Shown: positions 14,798 to 23,081 of the stretch, piece after piece
Position numbering within the stretch: the stretch's first letter is position 1
Layout: every line of letters begins with the position of its first letter
Source: a virus
DNA length: 26,120 nucleotides
Direction: 5' to 3' (one strand)
IMG/VR virus record: IMGVR_UViG_3300028298_000028
Coordinates: 1 to 26,120 of that record
Program-made: the position numbers and the translations under genes
Notes under the pieces: generated by a model
Seen by the model: only the letters and a program-made list of their open reading frames with translations
Databases searched by the model: none
Told to the model about the DNA's origin: nothing

Positions 14798-14877
14798 AAA
14801 AAAAGACGTGAGCCAGAGTGGGTCTTGAATCCGCCAAAGTGCCTGTCAAAAACAAACAGTAAAGGAGGTTCAAGAGA

Positions 14878-15879
14878 ATGAACACAACGACAAGCATAGG
14901 ATACAGGACAAACGGATTCGCCGTTGCGAGACTCCTGAAACGCGCACAGGCAATTATGACGCTGGAACGTTTCGGCCAAGTTGATCCGCAGGGCAAGAAT
15001 AAGTCAACGACTCGGAAATTCAGAAGGGTTGAGGCTCTGCCTGCGGCTATTGCGCCCATCGCTGAAGGCGTGGCCCCGGCTGGTCAGACACTTCAGGTAA
15101 CCAACATTTCGGTTACACTGGAACAGTACGCTGATGTCGTCCCGTTCACGGACGTTATCGAGGACACTATCGAGGATAATACCCTTGATGATATGACCAA
15201 GCTGGTCTCTCAACAGGCGGCTGAAACCAAGGAAACGATTCGCTTCAATGCTCTCAAGGCAGGAACGAACGTGTTCTACGGCGGCACAGGCACGACCAGA
15301 GCAACGGTAAATGGAACGATTACACGCGCACTCCTGCGTAAGGTGTTCCGCTCCATGAAACGCAATCGCGCACAGTTCATCAGCGAGATTGTTGCCGCTT
15401 CCGCGAAAATCGGAACGCAGGCAGTCAGTGCGGCTTACTTCGCGGTAGGTCATACCGATCTGGACGCCGACCTGAACGACGTTACCGGGTATAAGAGAGT
15501 CGAGCATTATTCAGACTCCAACAAAGCCCTTCCAAACGAAGTTGGTTCTGCGGAAAACTTCCGTTTCATATTGAGCGATCTGTTCAGCCCGTGGCTGTCC
15601 GCTGGTGCGTCTGGTTCGACATACCTTCAGGCCGGAACGACCGGAACGGGTGCTTGCGACGTTTACCCGTTGCTGGCGTTTGGAACCGATGCGTACGCCA
15701 TTGTCCCTCTTCAGGGCAAAGGCGCAGTTAAAATCTATGTCGTGAATCCCACGGCTAGTGCCGCTGACCCGGTTGCTCAGAAGGGTACCGTTGGTTGGAA
15801 GATGTATGATGCATGCGTCATACTGAATGATAACTGGATGGCGCGTATGGAAGTCGGCGCATCGCAGACACCTTCGTAA
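14878..15879 (+). CDS. Major capsid protein, N4-gp56 family
   Basis: A 333-aa protein with AGGAGG 9 bases before ATG. Residues 79-137 (VTLEQYADVVPFTDVIEDT, NTLDDMTKLVSQQAAETKET, LKAGTNVFYGG) carry the signature I know for N4-gp56-type major capsid proteins. The C-terminal part (KRNRAQFISEIVAASAKIGT..., AYFAVGHTDLDADL, GTVGWKMYDACVILNDNWMARMEV) also fits an HK97-fold capsid subunit. It forms the icosahedral shell. It follows the scaffold and Com-like genes. The long leader (14798-14877) begins with nine A residues and is free of ORFs. Confidence 0.93.
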   Translation: MNTTTSIGYRTNGFAVARLLKRAQAIMTLERFGQVDPQGKNKSTTRKFRRVEALPAAIAPIAEGVAPAGQTLQVTNISVTLEQYADVVPFTDVIEDTIEDNTLDDMTKLVSQQAAETKETIRFNALKAGTNVFYGGTGTTRATVNGTITRALLRKVFRSMKRNRAQFISEIVAASAKIGTQAVSAAYFAVGHTDLDADLNDVTGYKRVEHYSDSNKALPNEVGSAENFRFILSDLFSPWLSAGASGSTYLQAGTTGTGACDVYPLLAFGTDAYAIVPLQGKGAVKIYVVNPTASAADPVAQKGTVGWKMYDACVILNDNWMARMEVGASQTPS

Positions 15880-15929
15880 TATTGAAGGACAATAACGAAC
15901 GAAACAATAACCTTTAAGGAGGGTTAAAT

Positions 15930-16643
15930 ATGAAAAGTTTGAAACGAGTAATGGGAACATTTCTTGGTTCCGGGGCGGCAGTATATCTCTGCACTGGAGC
16001 CATTCCTATCTACGCCAAGATAACCAACATCACGAACACTACCAACCCGAATTTCATCGAGTGGTCGCGTCACATGATTCAGGGTTATCTGGGCTATGGA
16101 GGAATACTCATGACCGGGTCAACGGGTGTTTTTACCAAGGCGACTACGGCAGGCGTGTTCCCCTACGAAGGTGGAGACCTGATGACATCAACCAACCAGA
16201 CAAGTCTCGTGGCAGGCCACGCGGTGTACCTTGGATGGGATGAGAAAGACTATCGCTCCGACTATACGTACGGTGCGGTAACGGAAGGCACTCCGATAAA
16301 CACATGGACAAACGATGGAACGACCACAGGTCATTTCAACAGTAATCTCGTTGCCAGTGGTTACCGTATTGGTGTTGGCTCCATAATCAGGATCAAGGAA
16401 AACTCCACTGGTCTTGTAAAGGAAGCCTCCATCATAACATGCGCTGGTGCTACTACCACAACGTCGGCATATGTGACCTTGAGCCGCACAATCGGCACAG
16501 GAAGCATAACGTTCATTGGCGGTATGTACACTCTAATGCCCATCGCGTTGGGAAAGACGACCCCGGCAGGTCTGTGCGATAAGGAAGTTACGTTCAATGT
16601 CCATGATGAAGTCCAAGTTTTTGACTTCCAGATGGAAGCGTAA
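15930..16643 (+). CDS. Head decoration-like structural protein, copy 1
   Basis: A 237-aa protein with GGAGG upstream of ATG. It begins MKSLKRVMGTFLGSGAAVYLC and continues TGAIPIYAKITNITN, which resembles phage structural proteins with a GTxxGTGA...GFIPDYVKIxN start found after N4-gp56-type capsid genes. The middle has GGDLMTSTNQTSLVAGHAVY then LGWDEKDYRSDY; the end is beta-rich (IGTGSITFIGGMYTLMPIALG). It is probably exposed on the capsid. The next gene is a same-length paralogue with conserved blocks throughout (TTTGHFN, GSIIRIKENSTGLVKEASI, LGKTTPAG). Confidence 0.8.
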   Translation: MKSLKRVMGTFLGSGAAVYLCTGAIPIYAKITNITNTTNPNFIEWSRHMIQGYLGYGGILMTGSTGVFTKATTAGVFPYEGGDLMTSTNQTSLVAGHAVYLGWDEKDYRSDYTYGAVTEGTPINTWTNDGTTTGHFNSNLVASGYRIGVGSIIRIKENSTGLVKEASIITCAGATTTTSAYVTLSRTIGTGSITFIGGMYTLMPIALGKTTPAGLCDKEVTFNVHDEVQVFDFQMEA

Positions 16644-16667
16644 TTGGTTGTTTGAAAATTAATGGGT

Positions 16668-16687
16668 GGCAGGGTTCATCCCCTGCC
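16668..16687 (+). promoter_or_regulatory. Intergenic stem-loop between paralogues
   Basis: GGCAGGG and CCCTGCC pair perfectly (7 bp) around a 6-base loop. It lies after copy 1 of the decoration-like protein, 8 bases before the next ribosome-binding site; no U-run follows. A similar GCAGG...CCTGC hairpin follows copy 2, so it was probably duplicated with the gene. It may slow RNA decay or tune readthrough. Confidence 0.65.
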
Positions 16688-16708
16688 GCTCAATTAAGGA
16701 GGTTCAAA

Positions 16709-17422
16709 ATGAAGGAACTCAAACGAGTTACAGGATGTTTCAAAGGCACAGGCGCAACAGTGTATCTATGCGTTGGAGCAATTCCTGTATATACAAAAAT
16801 TCAAAATCTCACTCATGCCACGTATCCGCTCTTCATTGAGTGGTACCAGCCCATGATAAAGTATTCTGGTTCTTATGGCGGCATCGCCATGATTAACGAC
16901 ACTGGAGTCTTTACCTATCTGACTACTGATGGTTTTGAGATTTATGAAGGTGGCGATTTGCTTACGTCTGTAAACCAGACCAGTGTTGCTTACGGAGAAG
17001 GCGTATACCTTGGATGGGATGATAAGGATTATCGTGCTGATTCAAATTACGGAACCAATGGGGCCGCAATTAATAAGTACACGCAGGATGCTACAACCAC
17101 CGGGCATTTCAATGCCGACGGAGTTGCATCCGGATGCAGGATTGCAGTTGGTTCGATTGTGAGAATTAAGGAGAATGCAAGTGGTCTTGTTAAGGAAGCG
17201 TCCATAACGGCTCTTACGTCTACTCCTACTTTCACGACTGCTACGTATGTAACGTTGAGTCGAGCAATCGGAACTGGCGATGTGATCTTTATCAGCGGTG
17301 CATATAGTCTTTGCCCTATTCCTCTGGGCAAGGTTACTCCTGCTGGTGTGAAAATAACTGATACAGCGGTAAATATTGACGCGGCATCAGTTGTATTTGA
17401 GATGGATATCGAAAGTCCGTAG
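16709..17422 (+). CDS. Head decoration-like structural protein, copy 2
   Basis: Also 237 aa; the start follows GGAGG by 6 bases (an upstream in-frame ATG at 16652 is in the gap and unlikely). It matches copy 1 along its whole length: MKELKRVTGCFKGTGATVYL, CVGAIPVYTKIQNLTH, GGDLLTSVNQTS, YLGWDDKDYRAD, GSIVRIKENASGLVKEASI and LGKVTPAG. The C-terminal tail differs most, as do loops near residues 45-75. Tandem duplication followed by divergence is clear. The two could form mixed lattices or sit at different capsid positions. Confidence 0.8.
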   Translation: MKELKRVTGCFKGTGATVYLCVGAIPVYTKIQNLTHATYPLFIEWYQPMIKYSGSYGGIAMINDTGVFTYLTTDGFEIYEGGDLLTSVNQTSVAYGEGVYLGWDDKDYRADSNYGTNGAAINKYTQDATTTGHFNADGVASGCRIAVGSIVRIKENASGLVKEASITALTSTPTFTTATYVTLSRAIGTGDVIFISGAYSLCPIPLGKVTPAGVKITDTAVNIDAASVVFEMDIESP

Positions 17423-17439
17423 AAGAAGTTATAAGCCGG

Positions 17440-17467
17440 GCAGGTATGGTATCAACCCCATGCCTGC
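17440..17467 (+). promoter_or_regulatory. Stem-loop after copy 2
   Basis: GCAGGTATGG pairs with CCATGCCTGC (10 bp including one G-T pair) around an 8-base loop. No U-tract follows. It mirrors the hairpin after copy 1 in position and in its outer GCAGG/CCTGC stem. Confidence 0.65.
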
Positions 17468-17505
17468 TCTTAATCAACGGTTGATAATGACAAAGGAGAC
17501 ACAAA

Positions 17506-17991
17506 ATGAGCCGAGAGCCTAAAAGTAAAGTGACAGGCCAAGAGCCGGAAGCAGTGCAGTCAGGGGAACAGCCAGTGGTTAAGGTAGAAAATCCAATAAC
17601 GGGTGAAGCAACATCGTCAGTGGTGATAAAACGGAAGGACAAGTTCCTGAAGGGAATGTGGGCGAACAAGTCCGATCCGAATGAACCTGACAAGGTTGTC
17701 ATCACCGTTAATGGCGAACCCATAATGTGGCAACGTGGAGTGGAGACAATAGTACCCGAGTGTTATTACTTGGCGGCCAAGGATGCCGTGTACAACAAGT
17801 ATTCGGTTAAGCCGAGCGAAGGCCGCAAGGTCTCCGCAAGGATAAGCCGTTTTCCGTTCACAATAACAGGGGAATCCACGTATGACGAGTTTAGGGCCGC
17901 ATTTGCCGCAGGAAGCAAATTCACAAGAGAAGCGGTAGCCATTCATGGATTGAATATACCTGTAGCCAAGAGTGTTCCTCAATTGGATTAA
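17506..17991 (+). CDS. Structural-region protein, 161 aa, unknown
   Basis: GGAG lies 7 bases before ATG. The first 40 residues are charged and likely disordered; then VIKRKDKFLKGMWANKSDPN and KVVITVNGEPIMWQRGVETI start a beta-rich part, and the end is helical (YDEFRAAFAAGSKFTREAVA). Position after capsid and decoration genes suggests a minor head or connector protein. I recall proteins of this kind (charged N-terminus, VxVNGExxxxxRG) in N4-gp56-type head gene sets but cannot name one. Confidence 0.75.
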   Translation: MSREPKSKVTGQEPEAVQSGEQPVVKVENPITGEATSSVVIKRKDKFLKGMWANKSDPNEPDKVVITVNGEPIMWQRGVETIVPECYYLAAKDAVYNKYSVKPSEGRKVSARISRFPFTITGESTYDEFRAAFAAGSKFTREAVAIHGLNIPVAKSVPQLD

Positions 17992-18008
17992 ATTGAGGAT
18001 GATATCTT

Positions 18009-18344
18009 ATGACAGTCCAGAACGTTATTGATAAGGTCAGGTTACTGCTTGGTGATACCGTAACAACCTACCATTGGAGCGACGCGACTCTTATATCCAA
18101 ACTCAATGACGCAATGGAAGAACTATGGCGCAGGCAGAGTTCAGCATTTCATTTAACTACGGTCATATACACCAAGCCAGCAGATGTTTCAGCAGTTGTA
18201 GACACGGTTCCTGTACGAGACGATCATCGGCAGGAACTTGTCTATTTCATGTGCTACCTGTGCCTCGTTGAAGATCAGGACGATCAGGTAAACATCAATC
18301 TGTCGCTAAAGTATTACGATCTGTTCGAGAAAGGATTATCCTAA
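18009..18344 (+). CDS. Head-tail adaptor-like protein (DUF6682-type)
   Basis: A 111-aa helical protein with the pattern VIDKVRLLLGDTVTTYHWSD then ATLISKLNDAMEELWRR, which I know from small phage proteins (RxLLxD...WSDxxLLxxLNxA) encoded after capsid genes and thought to join portal and tail. The end has YFMCYLCLVEDQDDQVNINL, another helix pair. GAGGAT precedes the ATG by 8 bases. The stop overlaps the next start as TAATG, so the two proteins are probably made in step. Confidence 0.7.
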   Translation: MTVQNVIDKVRLLLGDTVTTYHWSDATLISKLNDAMEELWRRQSSAFHLTTVIYTKPADVSAVVDTVPVRDDHRQELVYFMCYLCLVEDQDDQVNINLSLKYYDLFEKGLS

Positions 18345-18961
18345 TGGCTGAATTTGCACAGCTTACAGATATGTATCCCATCATGATTCCACGGCTTCAT
18401 GGGATTAACACTCCGATACTTGATCAGGCTCTACAAGAAGGATTGAGGACGTTCTGCTTCGATTCAGAAGCATTCAGGGAGGAGTTGCCCCCCATTGACC
18501 TCGAAGATGATATCATTGATTATACCCTGACACCTTCCTACGACTGCCACGTTAAGCGTATTGCCAACCTGTGGCTCCGGACGGCTACGGATGTTACAAA
18601 CGACTACGATGGCACGTTACAAGACCCAAGTCTTTATGAATTTACCCTTCCGGATGCGTTGAGGCTCGATCTTTCAATTGAACCATCTTCAGACATTACC
18701 GACGGGCTGGTGGTTGAAGTTGTTCTTGTTCCATATCCCATTCAGTCTGGAACGGACACCTTTTCACCGGAGTTCATAAACGAATGGTACGAGGGTATAA
18801 TGTACAAGGCGTTTCACCTTCTCATGGCCATGCCAGGCGAACGCTGGACAAACACTGACTTGGCCCTGTACTACGAGAACCAGTATAAAATAAGGGTGAC
18901 AGATGCCATTGCGGAAGTGAGTTTGAAAAACAACACAATTCTTGACGGTTTCGACGGGTGA
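18344..18961 (+). CDS. Adaptor or neck protein, 205 aa
   Basis: Starts in a TAATG overlap with the adaptor-like gene; AGGA is 8 bases upstream. The sequence begins MAEFAQLTDMYPIMIPRLHG and has ILDQALQEGLRTFCFDSEAF, REELPPIDLEDDIIDYTL and a helical region EFINEWYEGIMYKAFHLLMA. This type (a short P-x-x-x-x-x-L lead, FC-x-x-S/T-x-x-F/W, then a beta sandwich and terminal helix) recurs as a neck protein following adaptor genes in phages. It probably binds the adaptor ring. Family name unknown to me. Confidence 0.7.
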   Translation: MAEFAQLTDMYPIMIPRLHGINTPILDQALQEGLRTFCFDSEAFREELPPIDLEDDIIDYTLTPSYDCHVKRIANLWLRTATDVTNDYDGTLQDPSLYEFTLPDALRLDLSIEPSSDITDGLVVEVVLVPYPIQSGTDTFSPEFINEWYEGIMYKAFHLLMAMPGERWTNTDLALYYENQYKIRVTDAIAEVSLKNNTILDGFDG

Positions 18962-18964
18962 ACT

Positions 18965-19360
18965 ATGACAACAGAGGCGTGTACTATAACGTTTAATCTC
19001 TCAGCGTTGACAGCAACGTATTCCAAGGCTATGGCGAAGAGAGAACATGTTCCACTGGTCTGTAGTAATGTTACCGGATACACGGCGGCCAACATGTACG
19101 CCAAGCTGTGCAAGTCAAATGATGGCGAAGAAGTAACGCATTCCCATTTTACGCTGTCCGGGGCCACGTTTGTCGGGGAACTTGAACTGGATGCCGCTGG
19201 CGTTCTGGCTTTCTTCGAGACTGCCAATGCTACCCCTTTAAAACGCTTGAGGTTCACGCTGAAGCTCTACGCCAACGCAACAGGCACTGGAACACCGATA
19301 ATCACCGACGATGAGGTCTATATCATCAATAACCCTTTTACATCAGCAATGGAGGCTTAA
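18965..19360 (+). CDS. Structural-region protein, paralogue A
   Basis: A 131-aa beta-rich protein (MTTEACTITFNLSALTATYS...) with GGGTG 5 bases before ATG. It shares a pattern with the next gene: a short beta start, K-x-x-x-RE-x-V, VTGYTAA, a middle LRFTLKLYAN and an ending VYIINNPFTSAMEA that parallels IKVYNNPYDPSMAD in the neighbour. So both carry one domain of about 125 residues. It is probably a small virion or fibre-associated protein; no family recognised. Confidence 0.7.
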   Translation: MTTEACTITFNLSALTATYSKAMAKREHVPLVCSNVTGYTAANMYAKLCKSNDGEEVTHSHFTLSGATFVGELELDAAGVLAFFETANATPLKRLRFTLKLYANATGTGTPIITDDEVYIINNPFTSAMEA

Positions 19361-19363
19361 TCA

Positions 19364-19996
19364 ATGGCTGGCACAACAAATCTGACTGTGGTTATAGACC
19401 TGACGACAAAGACTGTCACCCTGACAGGCAAGGTATCCATCCGGGAAAATGTTATCCTGCACATCACCGGGTACGGCACAGCCGGCGCCGCTGACCTGCA
19501 CTGCGCCATTGTTTACGATGATTCACTCATGGCGCATCTCACGCCGCTTGTAAACTATACCACGTATATCGGCGGAACGTTATCCACAAATACCACTGAG
19601 ATTGTGGCGGAGTTTTCACGAAAGAGTTCAGCCGCACACCTCCGCATGAGTTTCGTGATATGGGATACCACGTATAACTGCCTGCTCGTCAACGACTGGA
19701 TCAAGGTCTATAACAATCCTTACGATCCAAGCATGGCTGATCCGACAGCAGTAGACCCTATAGGTGGCGTTGAATATGCTCCACTGGCAAATGGCGTAAC
19801 CGGAGGTGATTCCCACACGCACGAGAATGGAGACGGAGCAAGTTTGTCATCGTATTACATGAGACGAACACCTACGGGCGGCTTCTTTAGACAGTCAACA
19901 GACGGAAATGATATTGAATTGAAAGATAGAATTTTGGGAACATGGCACACACTCCTCCTCGCAAATGGCAGTGTGTCTGTTGGCCCAGCGGTATAA
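19364..19996 (+). CDS. Structural-region protein, paralogue B with extension
   Basis: A 210-aa protein; GGAGG lies 8 bases before ATG inside the end of the previous gene. The first 125 residues resemble paralogue A (ISIRENVILHITGYGTAG-like region, LRMSFVIWDTTYNC, VYNNPYDPSMAD). A C-terminal extension of about 85 residues has GDSHTHENGDGASLSSYYMR then FFRQSTDGNDIELKDRILG. HxH clusters with DG are common in phage fibre and baseplate ends and can bind metal. It sits directly before the long fibre gene, so a fibre-base role is likely. Confidence 0.75.
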   Translation: MAGTTNLTVVIDLTTKTVTLTGKVSIRENVILHITGYGTAGAADLHCAIVYDDSLMAHLTPLVNYTTYIGGTLSTNTTEIVAEFSRKSSAAHLRMSFVIWDTTYNCLLVNDWIKVYNNPYDPSMADPTAVDPIGGVEYAPLANGVTGGDSHTHENGDGASLSSYYMRRTPTGGFFRQSTDGNDIELKDRILGTWHTLLLANGSVSVGPAV

Positions 19997-20007
19997 AAGG
20001 AGACAGC

Positions 20008-22623
20008 ATGATGAGAAAAATAGTCATTTTTTTGGCATTGACAGTGACATCGTTTTCTGTCTCTTTCGGTGCGGCCACAAATGTCATGCCAGAGAAGGCC
20101 GCAGTCATGGCAAACTACACAAATTATTCAATTGTGTGGCCCACAAATACATCTCAATTTCTGAACTCAAACGATATCGCAACCATCACGCTGGCAACCG
20201 CCATAAGCAATGCTCTGAATGTAAAACTAACGAACGCAACCAATAATATCTACGGGTATGTTGCAAGCTCCAACGATATGACCAACACGCAAATACGTGT
20301 GGGCCGCATTGAGGGCCGGACAAGCACATGGAATCAGGCTTCAATCGACGCCACAGCCTTCACAAACTTCTGGTATGGCAGTTCAGAGTCCGGAGCCGCA
20401 AATTGGGTGCTGTTGACCAATGGAATGATCTCGTGGAATGCGGCTTCGAGCAGTTCCATCGCCACGACCAATGAATTGTGGTGGCTGGCTTACGGCAAAA
20501 CCAACCAAGTGGGCTTGAGGGCGGTAGATACGAACACGCTTTCCATCCGCAACTCAGATGATTCTGATTACGGTAATTTGATTGTGAGCAACCTGACGGT
20601 AATGGGAACACAGAACACCTTTAACGTCAACGTGATTGATGTAGAGACGAACAGGATCAAGCTCAATTCAAACATTTCCGCTGGTGCGCCTATTCTTGAC
20701 GCCTACATTTACAATCGCCGGGGCGACGAGAGTAACGCCATGATCAAGTGGAACGAGACAACTGATCGCTGGTACTTCGGCATTGAAGGAGGCGACGTTC
20801 AGGACACAACGCTATGGGTATCAAACCACAATACCTATTTCGGGAGTATGTTGAGTTACACACAGGGATGGAACAAGGCTTCAAACGATGCTTATCTGGC
20901 AACCAACTGGATCGCAACAAACACGCTCTGGACAAATGTGCTCAATATTCAGGCTCAGACGGGATCATGGATACAGGCTCGGACGGATTCCACAGCCTTT
21001 ACAAACTGGATATATCCGGCTGGCGGCACAAATTACTGGAACTGTCCGTCGAACATTATCAATGCCGCGTTTACCAACATCACGCCCGGCGCGAACATTA
21101 CTATTGTAACCAATGGACGCAATCTTACGGTGGTAGGAACCATAAGCGGTGATGTAGTGACCAACGGAGGCAATACCACAATAAGACTTACTCAGCGCGG
21201 AACCAATTACCAGCTTGTTGGTGAAGCTCAAATCGGATGGACGAACGTTGTAGGAACATCGACTTGGGTAAGTGTAGGTCTCAACTTCCAGAACGGAACG
21301 AATACCTCGTGGCGCAATGACCACGGAACGAATATTCTTGAAGTGCCGTCAGCAGGGCTTGGCGATGTAATCGCCGCGAACTATAACACCTTTGCCAACA
21401 GTAACGCTTTCAACGGCAACGTCCGAATTCATGGAACGAATATTGAGACTAAACTTGAGGCGGCTATTCTGACGAACGGATACCATGAAACTACTATCAA
21501 TACGCTTGTCACTTCCAACGGAACCCAGCAAACGCAGATCACCAATAACACGCAACTGACTATAGGACACACGAATCTTATGGTCGCAGATGCGCCACAT
21601 GGGATGACAACGGTCGCGCTTGTGCCGTCTAATTCAGTGTTCTATGCAGACGGACGTATTTCCGGAGACAGAAGCGTGTGGGGTTCTACATTAAGCTTGG
21701 ACGATATATCATCAACGGCCTATGGATCTTTAATAAGAGGAAGCAAAACAGATGGAGGAGCCGGAACAGGAACAGGAATATATTTAATAGGGCCGTATTC
21801 AGAAGGATGCGAACAGGCTGGAAGTTGTCAGGGTTATGTTTCAGTTCTTACAAATTCTTACGCAACTATGCAGAGATTATCAGTGTCTGTATCGGGGCGT
21901 GCCGTAATAGGGTCTTATACGCATGCGGCCCAACAATACGGAACCGTTAGATCAGGAGCAACGGCCACAAATACAGGAAGCGGATCAATACAGATTTTTG
22001 ATTTATATACCAATGAACTTGCTTTAATGACGGGAGTTGGATCAATAGGCTTGGGGGCCGCAACAGTTACAAACGACGAAAGCCTGGTAGCTGGAGACGG
22101 CAATGTTTCTCATGGCATTGCCACTGTAACCGCAAATGGTTTCTATTCGACCAATGGTGCAGTCGGTTTTGTCGGCAACGGCTCCGGACTGACCAACATC
22201 CCCTACGCCACTACAGCCAACACAGCAAGCAACGTAATCAACGCCGTAAGTTACTCTACCAACTCTGGCACAGCCAACACAGCAAGTAATATGAGCGTTT
22301 CTCACGCCACGTATATCGTGCCTTATGGAGTTACGCAGACAATCTCCATGGCTTACTATGATCAGACCTTGCTTGACATCACGAATGATTGCGTATTTTA
22401 CATAGACACCACAGCATCAACAACGATGAGCCACAATGTACGGTTTAATTGGGTTGCGAGTACGAACGCCATCACATGGTTCACAAATTGTTTCTTCGGT
22501 ACAAATCTTCAATATGGGCTTGGCAGTGGCTTGATGCGAAACAAACGTGGTGCAGGCGAGATGTCGTCAGCCATATACGATCAACCAGCATACTCAATAA
22601 AGGGGACATGGTGGCCGCTATGA
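20008..22623 (+). CDS. Long fibre-like protein with signal peptide
   Basis: An 871-aa protein. The start at 20008 has AGGAG 5 bases upstream, and an upstream in-frame ATG is rejected for lack of one. Residues 1-22 (MMRKIVIFLALTVTSFSVSF plus GA) form a Sec signal peptide. The body is Asn/Thr-rich. A repeat W(N/I)QA-x-x-D-x-x-A-x-TN(F/W) appears three times (20322-20373, 20862-20910, 20961-21010). Near the end FVGNGSGLTNIPY and repeated TANTASN units are typical of trimeric phage fibres, followed by a closing beta domain ending KGTWWPL. It probably recognises the host surface. The section about 21640-22110 has different codon choice. Export of a fibre is unusual. Confidence 0.82.
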   Translation: MMRKIVIFLALTVTSFSVSFGAATNVMPEKAAVMANYTNYSIVWPTNTSQFLNSNDIATITLATAISNALNVKLTNATNNIYGYVASSNDMTNTQIRVGRIEGRTSTWNQASIDATAFTNFWYGSSESGAANWVLLTNGMISWNAASSSSIATTNELWWLAYGKTNQVGLRAVDTNTLSIRNSDDSDYGNLIVSNLTVMGTQNTFNVNVIDVETNRIKLNSNISAGAPILDAYIYNRRGDESNAMIKWNETTDRWYFGIEGGDVQDTTLWVSNHNTYFGSMLSYTQGWNKASNDAYLATNWIATNTLWTNVLNIQAQTGSWIQARTDSTAFTNWIYPAGGTNYWNCPSNIINAAFTNITPGANITIVTNGRNLTVVGTISGDVVTNGGNTTIRLTQRGTNYQLVGEAQIGWTNVVGTSTWVSVGLNFQNGTNTSWRNDHGTNILEVPSAGLGDVIAANYNTFANSNAFNGNVRIHGTNIETKLEAAILTNGYHETTINTLVTSNGTQQTQITNNTQLTIGHTNLMVADAPHGMTTVALVPSNSVFYADGRISGDRSVWGSTLSLDDISSTAYGSLIRGSKTDGGAGTGTGIYLIGPYSEGCEQAGSCQGYVSVLTNSYATMQRLSVSVSGRAVIGSYTHAAQQYGTVRSGATATNTGSGSIQIFDLYTNELALMTGVGSIGLGAATVTNDESLVAGDGNVSHGIATVTANGFYSTNGAVGFVGNGSGLTNIPYATTANTASNVINAVSYSTNSGTANTASNMSVSHATYIVPYGVTQTISMAYYDQTLLDITNDCVFYIDTTASTTMSHNVRFNWVASTNAITWFTNCFFGTNLQYGLGSGLMRNKRGAGEMSSAIYDQPAYSIKGTWWPL

Positions 22624-23081
22624 AAGACTTATACGCAAATAAATTTACAGGTGAGAAGAATATACCGGAAGAGAAGGTGCCAACAACGATTGGCAATACT
22701 CAGTTTGTCATAAGCAATCCACCACCGCTGTTTTACATCTGCGGCTGGCGAAAGCAGATTGACATTGAACTTGCACCAGTAGGGTTCAGGGTAGCTGACT
22801 ATGCCGTTGAGGATATGGACGGCAAGAATTGTCGTTTGAGAATTGCGGCGGCAGTGAATATTGCTGACGAGAAAGCTCAGTCCGAGATTGCGGCTCTGAC
22901 GTATGCAGAGACTATCGCACAGGCGAAGGTTGACGCTGACGTCAAGGCTGGCGATCCGGCGAACTGGTCAAAGGAAACCCGTACTGTGATTGCCCTATTA
23001 CGTGAAATAGGCAAGGTTGAGATGGATGACAAGACATGGAATGATTTACTGAAAGCAACATGGGGTAAACTTGCGAAATGA
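22620..23081 (+). CDS. Fibre-associated or chaperone-like protein, 153 aa
   Basis: Starts in an ATGA overlap with the fibre stop (GGTGG is 5 bases upstream); another ATG at 22608 is possible. The first half (FTGEKNIPEEKVPTTIGNTQ, NPPPLFYICGWRKQIDIELA) is beta-rich; the second is helical (ADEKAQSEIAALTYAETIAQ, TRTVIALLREIGKVEMDDKT). Short proteins coupled to fibre genes are often fibre-assembly chaperones or tip proteins; that is only an inference here. No signal peptide is seen, unlike both neighbours. Confidence 0.65.
   Translation: MKDLYANKFTGEKNIPEEKVPTTIGNTQFVISNPPPLFYICGWRKQIDIELAPVGFRVADYAVEDMDGKNCRLRIAAAVNIADEKAQSEIAALTYAETIAQAKVDADVKAGDPANWSKETRTVIALLREIGKVEMDDKTWNDLLKATWGKLAK

Noticed and set aside
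15882-15910. TTGAAG and CAATAA as a promoter before the first decoration-like gene
   Set aside because: Spacing is 17 but both boxes are poor and the sequence is A-rich; not supported enough to call.
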